DNA from: Lentisphaeria bacterium
GTDB lineage: Bacteria > Verrucomicrobiota > Lentisphaeria > Victivallales > UBA1829
Reading direction: 5' to 3'
DNA length: 40,372 nt
Assembly (NCBI GenBank): GCA_017629515.1
Contig: JAGBXB010000021.1
Location: forward strand, 1 to 40,372
In this document: positions 17,251 to 26,391 of the stretch, one piece after another
Position numbering within the stretch: the stretch's first letter is position 1
How the letters are laid out: each line of letters starts with the position of its first letter
Program-made: the position numbers and the translations under genes
The notes under the pieces: model-generated
The model's input: the letters and a program-made list of their open reading frames with translations, nothing else
Told to the model about the DNA's origin: nothing
The model's database searches: none

Positions 17251-17279
17251 TTGATTATTGCCGGATAAAGAAGTATAAT
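17251..17279 (+). promoter_or_regulatory. Sigma-70-type promoter for the jelly-roll protein
   Basis: TTGATT (17251-17256) and TATAAT (17274-17279) are separated by 17 bases. Transcription would begin near 17286, downstream of any earlier in-frame start, which supports the ATG at 17325. A GGAGGA at about 17284 has no normal start codon at the right distance. Confidence 0.6.
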
Positions 17280-17324
17280 ATTAGGGAGGAAACATACATA
17301 ATAAAGACAGAAAGAAAAATAAAA

Positions 17325-18059
17325 ATGCTGAAAATAAATAAATTATCCGTACTTCTCAATCTGTTCATTTGTTTTATGGCAGGAATTCTTGCAGGACAGG
17401 AGGAAGTAAAAATCTCTTTTGCAAAAGGCAAATGGGATAAAAGCAAATGGCTGGAAGTAAAAAGTCCCCGTTGGAGTTATCTGGGGAAAATGGTGCAGAA
17501 TGAGGATCATATCATCAATCAGACGCCTGATCTTCCGGATGAAGTCATCTTTAAAAAATATGGCAACAAAGTCTATTCCGGACTTATGTACGATAAAGTT
17601 TTTTCCGGGAAAAAAGTGATCATCCGGTCAAAAATGAGTTTTGATCACCGTATGGCCCCTCTGATCGTCATAGCGGAGGAACTGGGCAAAAGCAAAGAGG
17701 GGATCCCGGAATTCCGGGAACATTTTGAGATCGTGCTTTACGATCAGGGGTTGAATATATGGCATCACACCTATAAAGACGGGAAACCCTCCTGGCATAA
17801 GGCGGCATTCCTGAAAGTGGATTATCAACCGAAAAAGATCTATGATTTGGTTATTACTTTGCACAAAGCAAAAAATATCATGCAAATGACGGTGGAATGT
17901 GATGGAAAAGTTTTCGGTTATCAGGATAAGGCTCTGCCGGAAAAATTCTATGCCGGGATCATTGGCTGTGAGGGCCGCTGCAGATTTTATGATTTCCGTG
18001 TAACAACTTTCCCACATAGAAAACCTGCCAGAAAGCCTGCAGCAAAAAGCAAGATCTGA
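17325..18059 (+). CDS. Exported jelly-roll (concanavalin-like) domain protein
   Basis: The product is about 244 residues. ATG at 17325 gives a signal peptide (MLKINKLSVLLN then a hydrophobic core ending near LAGQ), while the longer frame from 17175 would run through the promoter. The mature part alternates beta strands and ends YAGIIGCEGRCRFYDFRV. That is the usual last strand of LamG/DUF1080-like (3-keto-disaccharide hydrolase) jelly-roll domains, which bind or process sugars. No catalytic residues can be assigned. The C-terminal tail KPARKPAAKSK is basic. It is probably periplasmic and carbohydrate-related; the confidence in family is moderate. Confidence 0.65.
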   Translation: MLKINKLSVLLNLFICFMAGILAGQEEVKISFAKGKWDKSKWLEVKSPRWSYLGKMVQNEDHIINQTPDLPDEVIFKKYGNKVYSGLMYDKVFSGKKVIIRSKMSFDHRMAPLIVIAEELGKSKEGIPEFREHFEIVLYDQGLNIWHHTYKDGKPSWHKAAFLKVDYQPKKIYDLVITLHKAKNIMQMTVECDGKVFGYQDKALPEKFYAGIIGCEGRCRFYDFRVTTFPHRKPARKPAAKSKI

Positions 18060-18119
18060 TCGCGTTCTTCTTGTCGTATTTTTTTCGTTCCAACCTGCGG
18101 AACGCTTTATTTATTTGGA

Positions 18120-18149
18120 GTTCTTTCCCCATTTTTCAGGGGAAAGAAC
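18120..18149. terminator. Bidirectional terminator between convergent genes
   Basis: GTTCTTTCCCC (18120-18130) pairs perfectly with GGGGAAAGAAC (18139-18149) across an 8-base loop, with CTCTTTTGTTT to the right. It sits between the jelly-roll gene (stop 18059) and the leftward oxidoreductase (stop 18170), so it can serve both. Confidence 0.75.
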
Positions 18150-18169
18150 CTCTTTTGTTTACAGGAAAA

Positions 18170-19294
18170 TTACTTATTCCAGGGATATTTGATCTCCAGA
18201 ACTTTTCCACCCTGTTTAGCGGACATTTCCGCATAGATACCGGGAATGGTCATACGCAAACCTTCCCGCAAGGATATGGGGGCGGGTCCGCCTTTGACCA
18301 AAGCCTGGAAAAAGTGATCCAGAAGAGCGTAATCCATACCGCCGTGACCGGTGGCTTTGGGATTATCCGCATAATCCAGCGGCATATATTCCCCGGTCTG
18401 TTCCAACAGTTCCCCGGCTGAATAGAATTTTGTGGAGTTATACCGGATCTTGGGACCGGTAGAGCCCCGTTCACTGGAACGTTCAAAATACCCTTCCGTA
18501 CCGAATACGCGATAGGCGTGATTCCCGATCCTGGCACGGCATCTGCCGTTACGCATCAGACGCACAACAACTCCGGAGGGAGTACGGAACTGAGCGCACT
18601 GCATATCATCTTTGGGGAATCCCCCGTAAGATTCAATGGGAGCCTGGGGCCCGGTGCCGAAGCAGGAAACTTCCGCAAGATCTTCTTCCATAATGGCAAG
18701 GAGCGGACCCAGAGAGTGGGTGCAGTACCTTATGGGGCAGAGCAATCTGCGCCAGTTGCCGTTTTCTGTAAGGAACTTGGAGGTGGCTCCGCTGCTCCAA
18801 TGGATGTATTCGGCTTCCATGCAATAGGGTTTCCCCAGAAATCCCCGCTGATACAGGTCTTTGAGCATAACGGAAAATTTTGCCTCATTGGGATTTGCCC
18901 CGGTGGAGAACATACCTTTGGAAGTTTTTGCCACTTCCCAGAGCATATCGGCTTCTTCCAGATTGGCCACAACGGGGATATCGCTCATCACATTGATATT
19001 GCGGCTCAATCCATCCGCACAGAACTGGGCATGGACATCCGCTCCGGTTTCCACAAGAAGCACATCCAGTTTTGCCTCATCAAGCATTTTATGAAAATCT
19101 TCATAGAAAACGGTTTCCGGGAAAGACTCACACATGGGTTTCGTCTGCTGGAACTTTGTTTCATACCAGTTGGAAGGGATAAGATCACATGCGGCAGCAG
19201 GGATCACCAGATCGGGGAAAGAATCTGCTGCAAGTTTGAACATATTACGGCCACGGTGTCCGAGACCAACCACACCTAAACGGAATTTTGTCAT
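18170..19294 (-). CDS. Gfo/Idh/MocA-family NAD(P)-dependent oxidoreductase
   Basis: This is a 374-residue sugar or inositol dehydrogenase-like enzyme. The N-terminal Rossmann fold has GVVGLGHRG (residues about 6-14). Then come the DVLLVETGADVHAQFC strand-turn region and a central SDIPVVANLEEADMLWE segment corresponding to the EKP-type catalytic loop of the family (here DIP, so the usual EKP lysine is not obvious). The C-terminal domain contains HSLGPLLAIMEE and a final GGMDYALLDHFF. ATG at 19294 was chosen because AGAGGA precedes it; an upstream in-frame ATG at 19384 lies inside the previous gene. It is the last gene of the AraC-linked leftward operon, 22 bases after the NodB-like paralogue, and may oxidise the sugar product of that pathway. 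Confidence 0.85.
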   Translation of the reverse strand: MTKFRLGVVGLGHRGRNMFKLAADSFPDLVIPAAACDLIPSNWYETKFQQTKPMCESFPETVFYEDFHKMLDEAKLDVLLVETGADVHAQFCADGLSRNINVMSDIPVVANLEEADMLWEVAKTSKGMFSTGANPNEAKFSVMLKDLYQRGFLGKPYCMEAEYIHWSSGATSKFLTENGNWRRLLCPIRYCTHSLGPLLAIMEEDLAEVSCFGTGPQAPIESYGGFPKDDMQCAQFRTPSGVVVRLMRNGRCRARIGNHAYRVFGTEGYFERSSERGSTGPKIRYNSTKFYSAGELLEQTGEYMPLDYADNPKATGHGGMDYALLDHFFQALVKGGPAPISLREGLRMTIPGIYAEMSAKQGGKVLEIKYPWNK

Positions 19295-19316
19295 TTTTTT
19301 CCTCTGCTTTCTTTTG

Positions 19317-20510
19317 TTATTCGCCCCACGCCATATTGCCCAGGAATCCTTCCGCATAGAATGTACCGGTATAACCGGCTTCAACAGCCGTTTTTACAGC
19401 CAGTTCGATCCTCTGCATGTGATCGGGCAAAAAGTTGGGGTAATAAGAATATGTATATTGTTCATGGCTTGCCATATTCATCACTTCACAGCCGCTTTTC
19501 AAGTTGGCTTCGATATTGCTTTTCACCTTTGCGGCGGTCTGATCCAGCGGGGTAAGATTGCTGCAAACTGCGCCGGGACCGGTGATAACAAGCCCCATAA
19601 GCGGATCATAGTAGTTGCGTTCACTTCTCAAATAACTTTCCAGTTCATGATCTTTATAGTAAAGGGCAAGTCCCTGTGTTCCGGTCTTCCGGTCTGCGCC
19701 AGACGTGGAACGCTCCTGCACCTTTTTCATATCTCCGCCCCCGGTGCGTTCTGCAAGGGAGGGTCCCCCCATTACACAGGGCCGCATGAAAGAAGGATAA
19801 CAGCGCACGCCGCGTTTCACACACTCCTGTGCCACAGTAGGGTGGATGTTGCCCCAGTGGATCACTACCGGCGGGATATAACTTTCCTCTCCGGCAAAGC
19901 GCACGATCTCATTCTGTACCATATCCCAGTCTTTACCGAACTCTTCCGGGTTGCTTTCCAGATAGAGGCGGTCGGGGAATTCACTTCTGGCATGGAAAGA
20001 AAATTTCAGCCAATCGGAGTTGTCGATAAATTCCTGTTTCCAGGTATCAGGCATCTGATCCAGCGTGAAGGATTTATCATGGTCATTATAATAAAAACAG
20101 TTCAAAGTGACTTTGAAAGGATATTTGTTCCGAATCTCTTTCAAACCTTTGAGATAGAAATGGTCAAAGGCACTTTTGGGGCGTTCTCTTGCAAGATCGG
20201 TAAAAAGGAAACTGTGATCGTCAATATAGAAATTGAATCTCTTGAAAGATTTTTTATCCCAGACGACGGTGATTTCCTGTGAATAACGCCCGAAAGGAGT
20301 CATTTCGCTTACAGTAATATTATTAAATTTTTCTGTAAGAGCCACCTCTTTATAAAAGCGTCTGCCGACCATTTCGGCATTTTCTCCATTGACTTGCACG
20401 GGTCTGCCGCTTCCGAAACCTTCCAGAAGGATGGTCAGAGAGTCGGTCGTTTCCGTCCCGTGATTGTGATTGAGGATCGCCCCCTGGCGGATACTGGTTA
20501 TTTCAATCAT
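19317..20510 (-). CDS. NodB-like polysaccharide-deacetylase-fold protein, copy 2
   Basis: This is a 397-residue cytoplasmic-looking protein without a signal peptide. About 95 beta-rich N-terminal residues precede a region with IDDHSFLFTDL, KVTLNCFYYND and LKFSFHARSEFPDR. This order resembles a NodB/polysaccharide-deacetylase barrel: the paired aspartates would correspond to the first metal motif and the histidine stretch to the second. HWGNIHPTVAQE follows as another conserved block. The substrate is unknown and enzymatic activity is inferred from fold only. AAGGATGG precedes the ATG at 20510. The upstream paralogue ends 13 bases before it. By eye the two are about two-thirds identical, so this is a tandem duplication. 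Confidence 0.65.
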   Translation of the reverse strand: MIEITSIRQGAILNHNHGTETTDSLTILLEGFGSGRPVQVNGENAEMVGRRFYKEVALTEKFNNITVSEMTPFGRYSQEITVVWDKKSFKRFNFYIDDHSFLFTDLARERPKSAFDHFYLKGLKEIRNKYPFKVTLNCFYYNDHDKSFTLDQMPDTWKQEFIDNSDWLKFSFHARSEFPDRLYLESNPEEFGKDWDMVQNEIVRFAGEESYIPPVVIHWGNIHPTVAQECVKRGVRCYPSFMRPCVMGGPSLAERTGGGDMKKVQERSTSGADRKTGTQGLALYYKDHELESYLRSERNYYDPLMGLVITGPGAVCSNLTPLDQTAAKVKSNIEANLKSGCEVMNMASHEQYTYSYYPNFLPDHMQRIELAVKTAVEAGYTGTFYAEGFLGNMAWGE

Positions 20511-20523
20511 TTTTCCATCCTTT

Positions 20524-21714
20524 TTATTTTTCCCATGCAGTATTGCCCATAAATCCATCACTGAAAAATACAGGTTCATACCCGGCTTCCACAACAGTCT
20601 TTACAGCAAGATCCAACCTTTCAAGGTGGTCAGGCAGATAGTTGCAGTAGTAAGGGAATGTGTACTGCTCATGGGTGGCGATATTCACATATTCCGCACC
20701 GGTAGCCGTATTGGCATCAATAAATTCTTTTACTCTGCCTTCAATCTGATCCAGGGGGACAAGGTTACAGCAGACAGCCCCGCCGCTGCGGATGACAAGG
20801 CCCATAAGGGGATCATAATACCCCCGGTGTCTGGCAAGATAACTCTTTTCTTCGTGATTTTCATAGTAAAGGGCAAAACCTTCCAGATCATTTCTTTCCT
20901 TGAAGAATTCACGGGAGGGCAGTTTGGTCATATCTCCGCCTTTCATACGGGCGGCAAGACTGGGCCCGCCCATAACGGTAGGCCGCATGATGGGAGTATA
21001 GTTGGTCACACCTCTGTTCACACACTCCTGGGCAACGGTGGGATGGATATTGCCCCAGTGGATCACGGTGGGGGCGATATAGGATTCTTTTCCGGCAAAA
21101 CGCACGATCTCATTATATACTTCATCCCAGTCCTTTCCGAATTCTTCCGGATTGCTTTCAAGATAGGGGCGGTCGGGGAATTCGCTTTTGGAGTGAAAAG
21201 AAAATTTCAGCCAGTTGGAATTGTCGATAAATTCCTGTTTCCAGATATCGGGCATTTTATCCAGTGTAAAATGTTCCGGATCATGGTCATTGCGGAAGAA
21301 ACAGTTGAGAGTGACTTTGAAGCCATATTTATCATGGATATTTTTCAATCCTTTCAGATAGAAATGGTCAAAGGCACTTTTGGGGCGTTCTTTGGCAAGA
21401 TCGGTAAAAAGGAATACATTGTCATCAATAAAAGTATTGTAGCGTTTGAAAGATTTTTTATCCCAGAGGACGGTGATCTCCTGTGAATAAAGTCCGAAAG
21501 GAGTCATTTCGCTTACAGTAATGTTATTGAGTTTTTCTGTAAGAACGACCTCTTTGGAAAAGCGTCTGCCAACCATTGCGGCCTCTTCCCCATTTACTTT
21601 CACAGGTCTGCCGCTGCCGAACCCTTCCAGAAGAACGGTCAGAGACTTTTCAGTTTCCGTTCCGTGATTGTGATTGAGGATCGCTCCCTGACGGATATTG
21701 GTGATTTCTACCAT
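20524..21714 (-). CDS. NodB-like polysaccharide-deacetylase-fold protein, copy 1
   Basis: This is a 396-residue paralogue of the next gene, first in the leftward operon. It has the same layout: a beta-rich N-terminus (IRQGAILNHNHGTETEKS), IDDNVFLFTDL, KVTLNCFFRND, LKFSFHSKSEFPDRPY and HWGNIHPTVAQE. The putative metal-binding aspartates and histidines are kept in both copies. Divergence is concentrated around residues 245-290 (after RPTVMGGPSL) and near the C-terminus, where substrate or partner preference might differ. GGGAG lies about 7 bases before ATG 21714. A promoter with TTGCAA and TATAGT lies upstream, overlapping that of the AraC gene. Confidence 0.65.
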   Translation of the reverse strand: MVEITNIRQGAILNHNHGTETEKSLTVLLEGFGSGRPVKVNGEEAAMVGRRFSKEVVLTEKLNNITVSEMTPFGLYSQEITVLWDKKSFKRYNTFIDDNVFLFTDLAKERPKSAFDHFYLKGLKNIHDKYGFKVTLNCFFRNDHDPEHFTLDKMPDIWKQEFIDNSNWLKFSFHSKSEFPDRPYLESNPEEFGKDWDEVYNEIVRFAGKESYIAPTVIHWGNIHPTVAQECVNRGVTNYTPIMRPTVMGGPSLAARMKGGDMTKLPSREFFKERNDLEGFALYYENHEEKSYLARHRGYYDPLMGLVIRSGGAVCCNLVPLDQIEGRVKEFIDANTATGAEYVNIATHEQYTFPYYCNYLPDHLERLDLAVKTVVEAGYEPVFFSDGFMGNTAWEK

Positions 21715-21769
21715 GATTTTCTCCCTTTTTACGGTTTATAAAAAAACATCTGTATTTTTTTATTACATC

Positions 21770-21798
21770 ACTATACTTGAACTTTTTATAAATTGCAA
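21770..21798 (-). promoter_or_regulatory. Promoter for the NodB-like/Gfo-Idh operon
   Basis: Read leftward, TTGCAA (21798-21793) and TATAGT (21775-21770) are separated by 17 bases. The transcript would start about 50 bases upstream of the first NodB-like gene. Confidence 0.6.
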
Positions 21799-21804
21799 TA
21801 TAGT
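21777..21804 (+). promoter_or_regulatory. Promoter for the AraC-family regulator, overlapping the divergent one
   Basis: TTGAAC (21777-21782) and TATAGT (21799-21804) are separated by 16 bases. This promoter lies inside the leftward promoter, so RNA polymerase cannot occupy both. Such divergent overlap is common for AraC-type autoregulated switches. Confidence 0.5.
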
Positions 21805-21868
21805 ATTATAGCATTTTTGAGCCAAATAAAAGCATTTTATCAACTTTTTACAAAAAAAACTGAAAAAA

Positions 21869-22729
21869 ATGAAAATAGAAGAAAAACTTTATAGAGAAAA
21901 TTTCCTGCAGTCCCTTGTTCCGTATAAAACAGATGAGGAAAATATCTTTATCCAGTACTATTTTGACTCTCTCTGGCACGGCGGCTATCAGACCTGTTCC
22001 AGTACGGAAAGTCCCCATGCCATCATTTCCCTCGTTACCGGAGGTGATGTCCTCTGTACTGATCCGGCGGGAAAAACAATACATATTCCGGAAAATTCCC
22101 TCTATATCATCTCTGTTGCGAAAAAAGGGTATTCCTATAAAGTACCGAAAAATTCCTTCTGGCAGAGAAAATGTGTCCGCTTCCGCAGAAATGCTCTTTT
22201 TGATCTTCTGGCAAACCGTTTTTTTCAGAAAGACCACCTTGTTCTTTCCCTGAAAAATCCGGAAAGGATCGGAAAAATCATGGATGAATTCAAATCCGTT
22301 CTGGAAGAAGACCCCATGGCGACCTCGGAAATAAGCGGTCTTTTTATGCGTATTCTCTGCGAGATCCGTTCCCAGATGGATTTTCAGCACTTTCCGGAAT
22401 CTTTGCTCAATGCACTGGATTATATTCAACTGCATTATAAAAACCCTGCCCTGTCCCGGCAGGAAATCGCCTCTGCCGCCGGAATAAGCACAAGAACATT
22501 GAATAGATACTTTACGGAATACAGAAAAGATTCCCCCGCCAATCTCATTGGCACACTCAGGCTGGAATATGCAAAAAGTCTTCTGGAACGCTCTCTTCTG
22601 ACCATTAAGGAGATCGCTTTGGAAAGCGGTTTTTGCAGTGCCAATTTCTTTACAAGGCGGTTTCATCTGCATTACGGCATTACACCGCTGGAATATAGAA
22701 AAAAGCATTTTTCCGGTGGAAAATTGTAA
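21869..22729 (+). CDS. AraC-family transcriptional regulator
   Basis: This is a 286-residue regulator. The N-terminal 170 residues resemble an AraC cupin-type sensor domain (GGYQTCSSTESPHAIISLVTGG, then IPENSLYIISV). The C-terminal 100 residues carry the two helix-turn-helix motifs of the AraC/XylS class: LSRQEIASAAGISTRTLNRYF and IKEIALESGFCSANFFTRRF, ending HYGITPLEYRK. It is divergent from the leftward NodB-like/oxidoreductase operon across 154 bases with overlapping promoters, and convergent with DUF4838. It probably controls the divergent operon in response to a sugar (inference from position). The nearest Shine-Dalgarno is poor. Confidence 0.92.
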   Translation: MKIEEKLYRENFLQSLVPYKTDEENIFIQYYFDSLWHGGYQTCSSTESPHAIISLVTGGDVLCTDPAGKTIHIPENSLYIISVAKKGYSYKVPKNSFWQRKCVRFRRNALFDLLANRFFQKDHLVLSLKNPERIGKIMDEFKSVLEEDPMATSEISGLFMRILCEIRSQMDFQHFPESLLNALDYIQLHYKNPALSRQEIASAAGISTRTLNRYFTEYRKDSPANLIGTLRLEYAKSLLERSLLTIKEIALESGFCSANFFTRRFHLHYGITPLEYRKKHFSGGKL

Positions 22730-22767
22730 TTATGCAGACTTTTATCCAATCCCCCGGACAGAGGGGA

Positions 22768-25605
22768 TCAGTTCAAAAGATCACTGCGTTCAATGGGGAG
22801 GATCCGGACATCATCCAGATCCGCTTCTCCGTAAACGAAAAATCCCAACCGGAGAACTTCCGTACCTCTTACCGGATAGTTCACGCTGAAAGACTCCCAT
22901 TTTGTTTTATTTTGAAGAGTAAACGCCTGAACCTGAACACGCTTCATAAATTTTCCGCTCTTACGGTCATAGAGGAACATATTTACAGCGATCCTTCCCG
23001 AGCCTCTGGCAGAAAAGCGGATGGAAAGATCCTTTGAATAGTTTTCCGGAAGAATGATTTTCTGATAAATGCCTTCTTTTTTGATATGCAGGAACTTTTC
23101 TCCGGCAAAAGCATCTCCCTTTACAACGGCACATTCGCCACCCCGGTACTCCCTTGACCAGAAGCGGGGTTGATCTTTCAGGATCGTTGTCCCCCCTTTT
23201 CTCTTCAAAGAGATTTGAGAAGCTTCTTCAAAGGAACCGTTTTTAAGAATGATCGACACACGGTTGAATGCTTCAGGATTGCCGTAAGAACCATCGCTCC
23301 ATGAGGAAAGTTCCTTTGTTCCATCTTTCAACCGGCGGGTACGGCATACATTGATACGCCACGGGGCATCCATGTAGGGAGCTGCTGCAAAGACTTTGCG
23401 GGGGATCTTAACTTCCGTAACGATCCGGTCTTTGAGGATAACGGTTTTTGATTGGATGGGGAAATTATACTTCGCATCTTTTTTTCCGGAAGCAGCGTCA
23501 TAAAATTCATCGTAAATCACATCTTTTGAATTGATGATCCAGTGGGCAAAGCGTTTGAATACCGAAGCAGGATCGGCAAGAAAGATCTCAATGGAATTGT
23601 CATTGAAAACATCGCCGTCATGTTTTGTTTCTGTAAGCAGGATCTTATCCGGAGAATCTTCCAAGGCTTCTATACCCAGATAAATATAATCCGAATCGAA
23701 AAGCACCCGTGCATGGGTCTGTTTTGTCAGGTTAGTCTTTGTATGGGCGACATTCCGGACAAAATCGCCTGTGACCGGAGCGTTCTGCCATGAAAGTTCA
23801 TCCAACTTTCCGTCAATAACGATTTTTCCATTTCTCCATGCAGCACTTACGGAACTATTTACAGCACTCTGATATTTCTTTGCCGCCTCCAGCCAGAGAA
23901 GCCGGAAATATTCCGCTTCACGCCGGATCCTGCCGGCTGTTACGGCATCGCCGGAGGCTGCTTTATTGGCTTCTTCAAGATATTTGACCAACTGTTCTTT
24001 TGAGCCTTTTTTTGCCAGACAGCGTCCGATATCCGTTCCCGGCTGCCGGTAACAGATATGGCCGGGCGCATCAAGATACAGTTCCGTCAGAAGTTTCCTG
24101 TACTGCCGCATGACATTCCACGCCTTCCCGTAATAACGGGAGGAAACATCCTCCAGGACTTTCCGGTAATCCTGATCCGGATTCCAGAGCAGACGCGCAG
24201 TCAGATAAACACTCTGCCACTGGCAGCGCCAGGATTCCCGGAACATGGCAAGAGTGGGCAGATTTTTCGGAAAGTTGCCCTCCGGAGTCGTCACAAGATA
24301 GACAAGACCGGAAACAGAATGTTTTTTGAAATACTGTATATCCCCTGCCATGACCGATTCAATGGGGAGATAAAAATACGATGCGTCATCCAGCAGAGTT
24401 TCCTGATATCCCCGTTCCACCAGAGAATTTCCGAATTTTCCCCAGTCGGAATACAATTTCCGGAAGCGTTCATTCCTTGAACAGGAATTGTCGCCCAGAT
24501 GGTGTCTGTAACAGCGGTAATGATCGCAAATGCGTATTTCAAGAGAAGGATCGGGTTTGACTCCCCGGGGCGGATCCTGATAAGTCTGGTAAGCCCATGC
24601 AAGGAGGCGTGCGCCGGGGTGTTTTTTATGAACTTCCGCGGTAACGCGGTTGATGAATTTATAGAACCTTGTTGTAACGATCCCCTTTGCCTTTTCCTCC
24701 GGATGTTCGTCTTTCCGGCATTGGGCACATTCACACCATACGGGCACATCGTTGTTTCCGATAAGATACTGTTCCGTGGCAGGGTCTGCTTCAAAGGCGC
24801 GGCATATACCGGCCACCACCATTTTCAGAACTTCCGGATTCGTGAGACAGGGTTGGGAAAGCCACCGAACCACACGCCCGTTTTTATATTCCACCTGACG
24901 GATGCGTTTACCATTTACCAGTGCAAAATATTCAGGATGTTTATCAAAAAGCCGGTCGGGAACCAGTTCCGCAAGGGTGTGACCGCCTGTATAAATGATC
25001 GCGCCACGCTCTTCCAGTTCTTTCCTCCACATGGAATATGATCCCTTGTCCGTAACAAGCTGCATCCTGTTCCGGACGATCCAGTTCCATGTATCCAGAT
25101 AACGCCCCCGGAAAGAATGGACATGCTGGATCGTGCGGGTGGAAAAGAAAGGCTTTTCCTGAATACTTCCTGCGGGAACTGAAATTGTTTTGGAAACAGG
25201 GCAGTACTCCTCACCCGGGTAAAACCAGCGGACACCTAAATATTTTTCAATGAAAGCAAATGTTCCATACATTACCCCTCTTCCGGTATTTGCACCGATC
25301 TCCATTCCTTTGTCTGTTACAGTGATCCGGTATCCCTCATTTCCCAGAGAATCATCTTTCAGCAGGCGCAGTTTTACAGGGACAAGTCCCTTGATCTCCT
25401 TTTCAGAAACGGGACACGGAACTTTTCCTGCACTTTTTCCAATATAGGAAGCAAGTTCGGAAGCGGCGAAACGGACTGTGGGAGGCGCATTGACTTCTGT
25501 AAGAATACTGCAACGCACTTGAGAATTTCTGACAAGGTCAAGAGTTTCCGCAGAGAACAAAGAAACAGTCCATAAAACAGCGAGAAGTGTGATAAATTTC
25601 AGCAT
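22768..25605 (-). CDS. Secreted DUF4838-type glycosidase with CBM9-like and C-terminal binding domains
   Basis: This is a 945-residue exported protein with signal peptide MLKFITLLAVLWTVSLFSAE. The N-terminal domain (about 20-130) resembles the GH67 N-terminal/hexosaminidase-associated domain (AASELASYIGKSAGKVP..). A DUF4838 (PF16126-type) barrel follows, with HTLAELVPDRLFDKHPEYFAL, SQPCLTNPEV, GNNDVPVWCECAQC and LLAWAYQTYQDPP. From about residue 595 a CBM9-like domain begins (IDGKLDELSWQNAP, then DVFNDNSIEIFL), and a final jelly-roll region resembles CBM4/9. It probably degrades a complex glycan outside the cytoplasm; the bond is unknown. It follows the pseudopilin gene by 51 bases, the common arrangement in Lentisphaerota, with a weak GTGAG before the ATG. 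Confidence 0.85.
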   Translation of the reverse strand: MLKFITLLAVLWTVSLFSAETLDLVRNSQVRCSILTEVNAPPTVRFAASELASYIGKSAGKVPCPVSEKEIKGLVPVKLRLLKDDSLGNEGYRITVTDKGMEIGANTGRGVMYGTFAFIEKYLGVRWFYPGEEYCPVSKTISVPAGSIQEKPFFSTRTIQHVHSFRGRYLDTWNWIVRNRMQLVTDKGSYSMWRKELEERGAIIYTGGHTLAELVPDRLFDKHPEYFALVNGKRIRQVEYKNGRVVRWLSQPCLTNPEVLKMVVAGICRAFEADPATEQYLIGNNDVPVWCECAQCRKDEHPEEKAKGIVTTRFYKFINRVTAEVHKKHPGARLLAWAYQTYQDPPRGVKPDPSLEIRICDHYRCYRHHLGDNSCSRNERFRKLYSDWGKFGNSLVERGYQETLLDDASYFYLPIESVMAGDIQYFKKHSVSGLVYLVTTPEGNFPKNLPTLAMFRESWRCQWQSVYLTARLLWNPDQDYRKVLEDVSSRYYGKAWNVMRQYRKLLTELYLDAPGHICYRQPGTDIGRCLAKKGSKEQLVKYLEEANKAASGDAVTAGRIRREAEYFRLLWLEAAKKYQSAVNSSVSAAWRNGKIVIDGKLDELSWQNAPVTGDFVRNVAHTKTNLTKQTHARVLFDSDYIYLGIEALEDSPDKILLTETKHDGDVFNDNSIEIFLADPASVFKRFAHWIINSKDVIYDEFYDAASGKKDAKYNFPIQSKTVILKDRIVTEVKIPRKVFAAAPYMDAPWRINVCRTRRLKDGTKELSSWSDGSYGNPEAFNRVSIILKNGSFEEASQISLKRKGGTTILKDQPRFWSREYRGGECAVVKGDAFAGEKFLHIKKEGIYQKIILPENYSKDLSIRFSARGSGRIAVNMFLYDRKSGKFMKRVQVQAFTLQNKTKWESFSVNYPVRGTEVLRLGFFVYGEADLDDVRILPIERSDLLN

Positions 25606-25656
25606 TGGAGCGTTCTCACCCTGTATGATATATAATTTTCCGTGGGGAAAACTGTA

Positions 25657-26391
25657 TCAGTTTGCTTCCCCGCCGAATCTTCCGCCTGTCCAGCGGATGG
25701 AGTTCCCATAGGGCTGTCCAACCCGGATGTAGCATCCCAGAGAATTGTCATTGTAAGCAAAAAATCTGTTGCACTTGCGGGAGCCTGCACGCATATCCCC
25801 ATAAAGGATGTTGATGGATCCTTCATGGCGGAACGCATCGGCAACCCCGTTACCGGCGGAAGTTGCCGGAGAGGAGCGGACAGACCATATCCCGTCCTTG
25901 GAGGCGGCATCCTTGGTATCCATAACCACATAAAGGACACTGGGACGGCGGATTTCAGCAAGTCTGGCACTGGAAGGCTCCCAGCGGCCTGTCTTGGCCC
26001 AGTTTGCCCCCAGATTCATGTAATTATATCCGTATCCGGTACGAATGGAGGTACTTCCGTTGGAATACATCTGTTCGTATGTGGTATCCGTTAAAGCAGA
26101 GTCTACAAAAGTCTTTGCGGAAACATACTTTGCATAATTAACGAAAAGTTGATTATATGTGTACCCCCCGTAATTGTAAGAAGAGTGGGCGGGGTAATAT
26201 TCCCGGTTGTCAGACAGATACATCCCGAATCCCAATCCGATCTGTTTGAGATTGTTCAGACAGGAAATATTCTGGGCTTTCTGCCGTGCCTTGTTCAATG
26301 CGGGAAGAAGCATTGCAGCAAGAATGGCGATGATGGCAATAACCACCAAAAGTTCGATAAGGGTAAAATTTTTGCGTCGCATAATATACAT
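25657..26391 (-). CDS. Type II-like pseudopilin with prepilin N-terminus and H-X9-D C-terminal motif
   Basis: This is a 244-residue protein starting [18 protein letters not shown]. The basic leader, the FTLIE cleavage site and the hydrophobic helix [18 protein letters not shown] mark a prepilin-peptidase substrate. The C-terminal domain ends with [14 protein letters not shown], a variant of the H-X9-DG motif of the planctomycete/lentisphaerote pseudopilin-like family. Hundreds of copies occur in some of these genomes. AAAGGAG at 26406-26400 lies 8 bases before ATG 26391; ATG 26382 is a weaker alternative, and ATG further upstream would place the start before the Shine-Dalgarno. Its start codon lies in an inverted repeat with an upstream copy (see findings). 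It probably shares a transcript with the DUF4838 gene. Confidence 0.88.
   Translation of the reverse strand: MYIMRRKNFTLIELLVVIAIIAILAAMLLPALNKARQKAQNISCLNNLKQIGLGFGMYLSDNREYYPAHSSYNYGGYTYNQLFVNYAKYVSAKTFVDSALTDTTYEQMYSNGSTSIRTGYGYNYMNLGANWAKTGRWEPSSARLAEIRRPSVLYVVMDTKDAASKDGIWSVRSSPATSAGNGVADAFRHEGSINILYGDMRAGSRKCNRFFAYNDNSLGCYIRVGQPYGNSIRWTGGRFGGEAN

Noticed and set aside
17175..17324. Upstream extension of the jelly-roll protein
   Set aside because: It would precede the promoter at 17251-17279 and bury the signal peptide.
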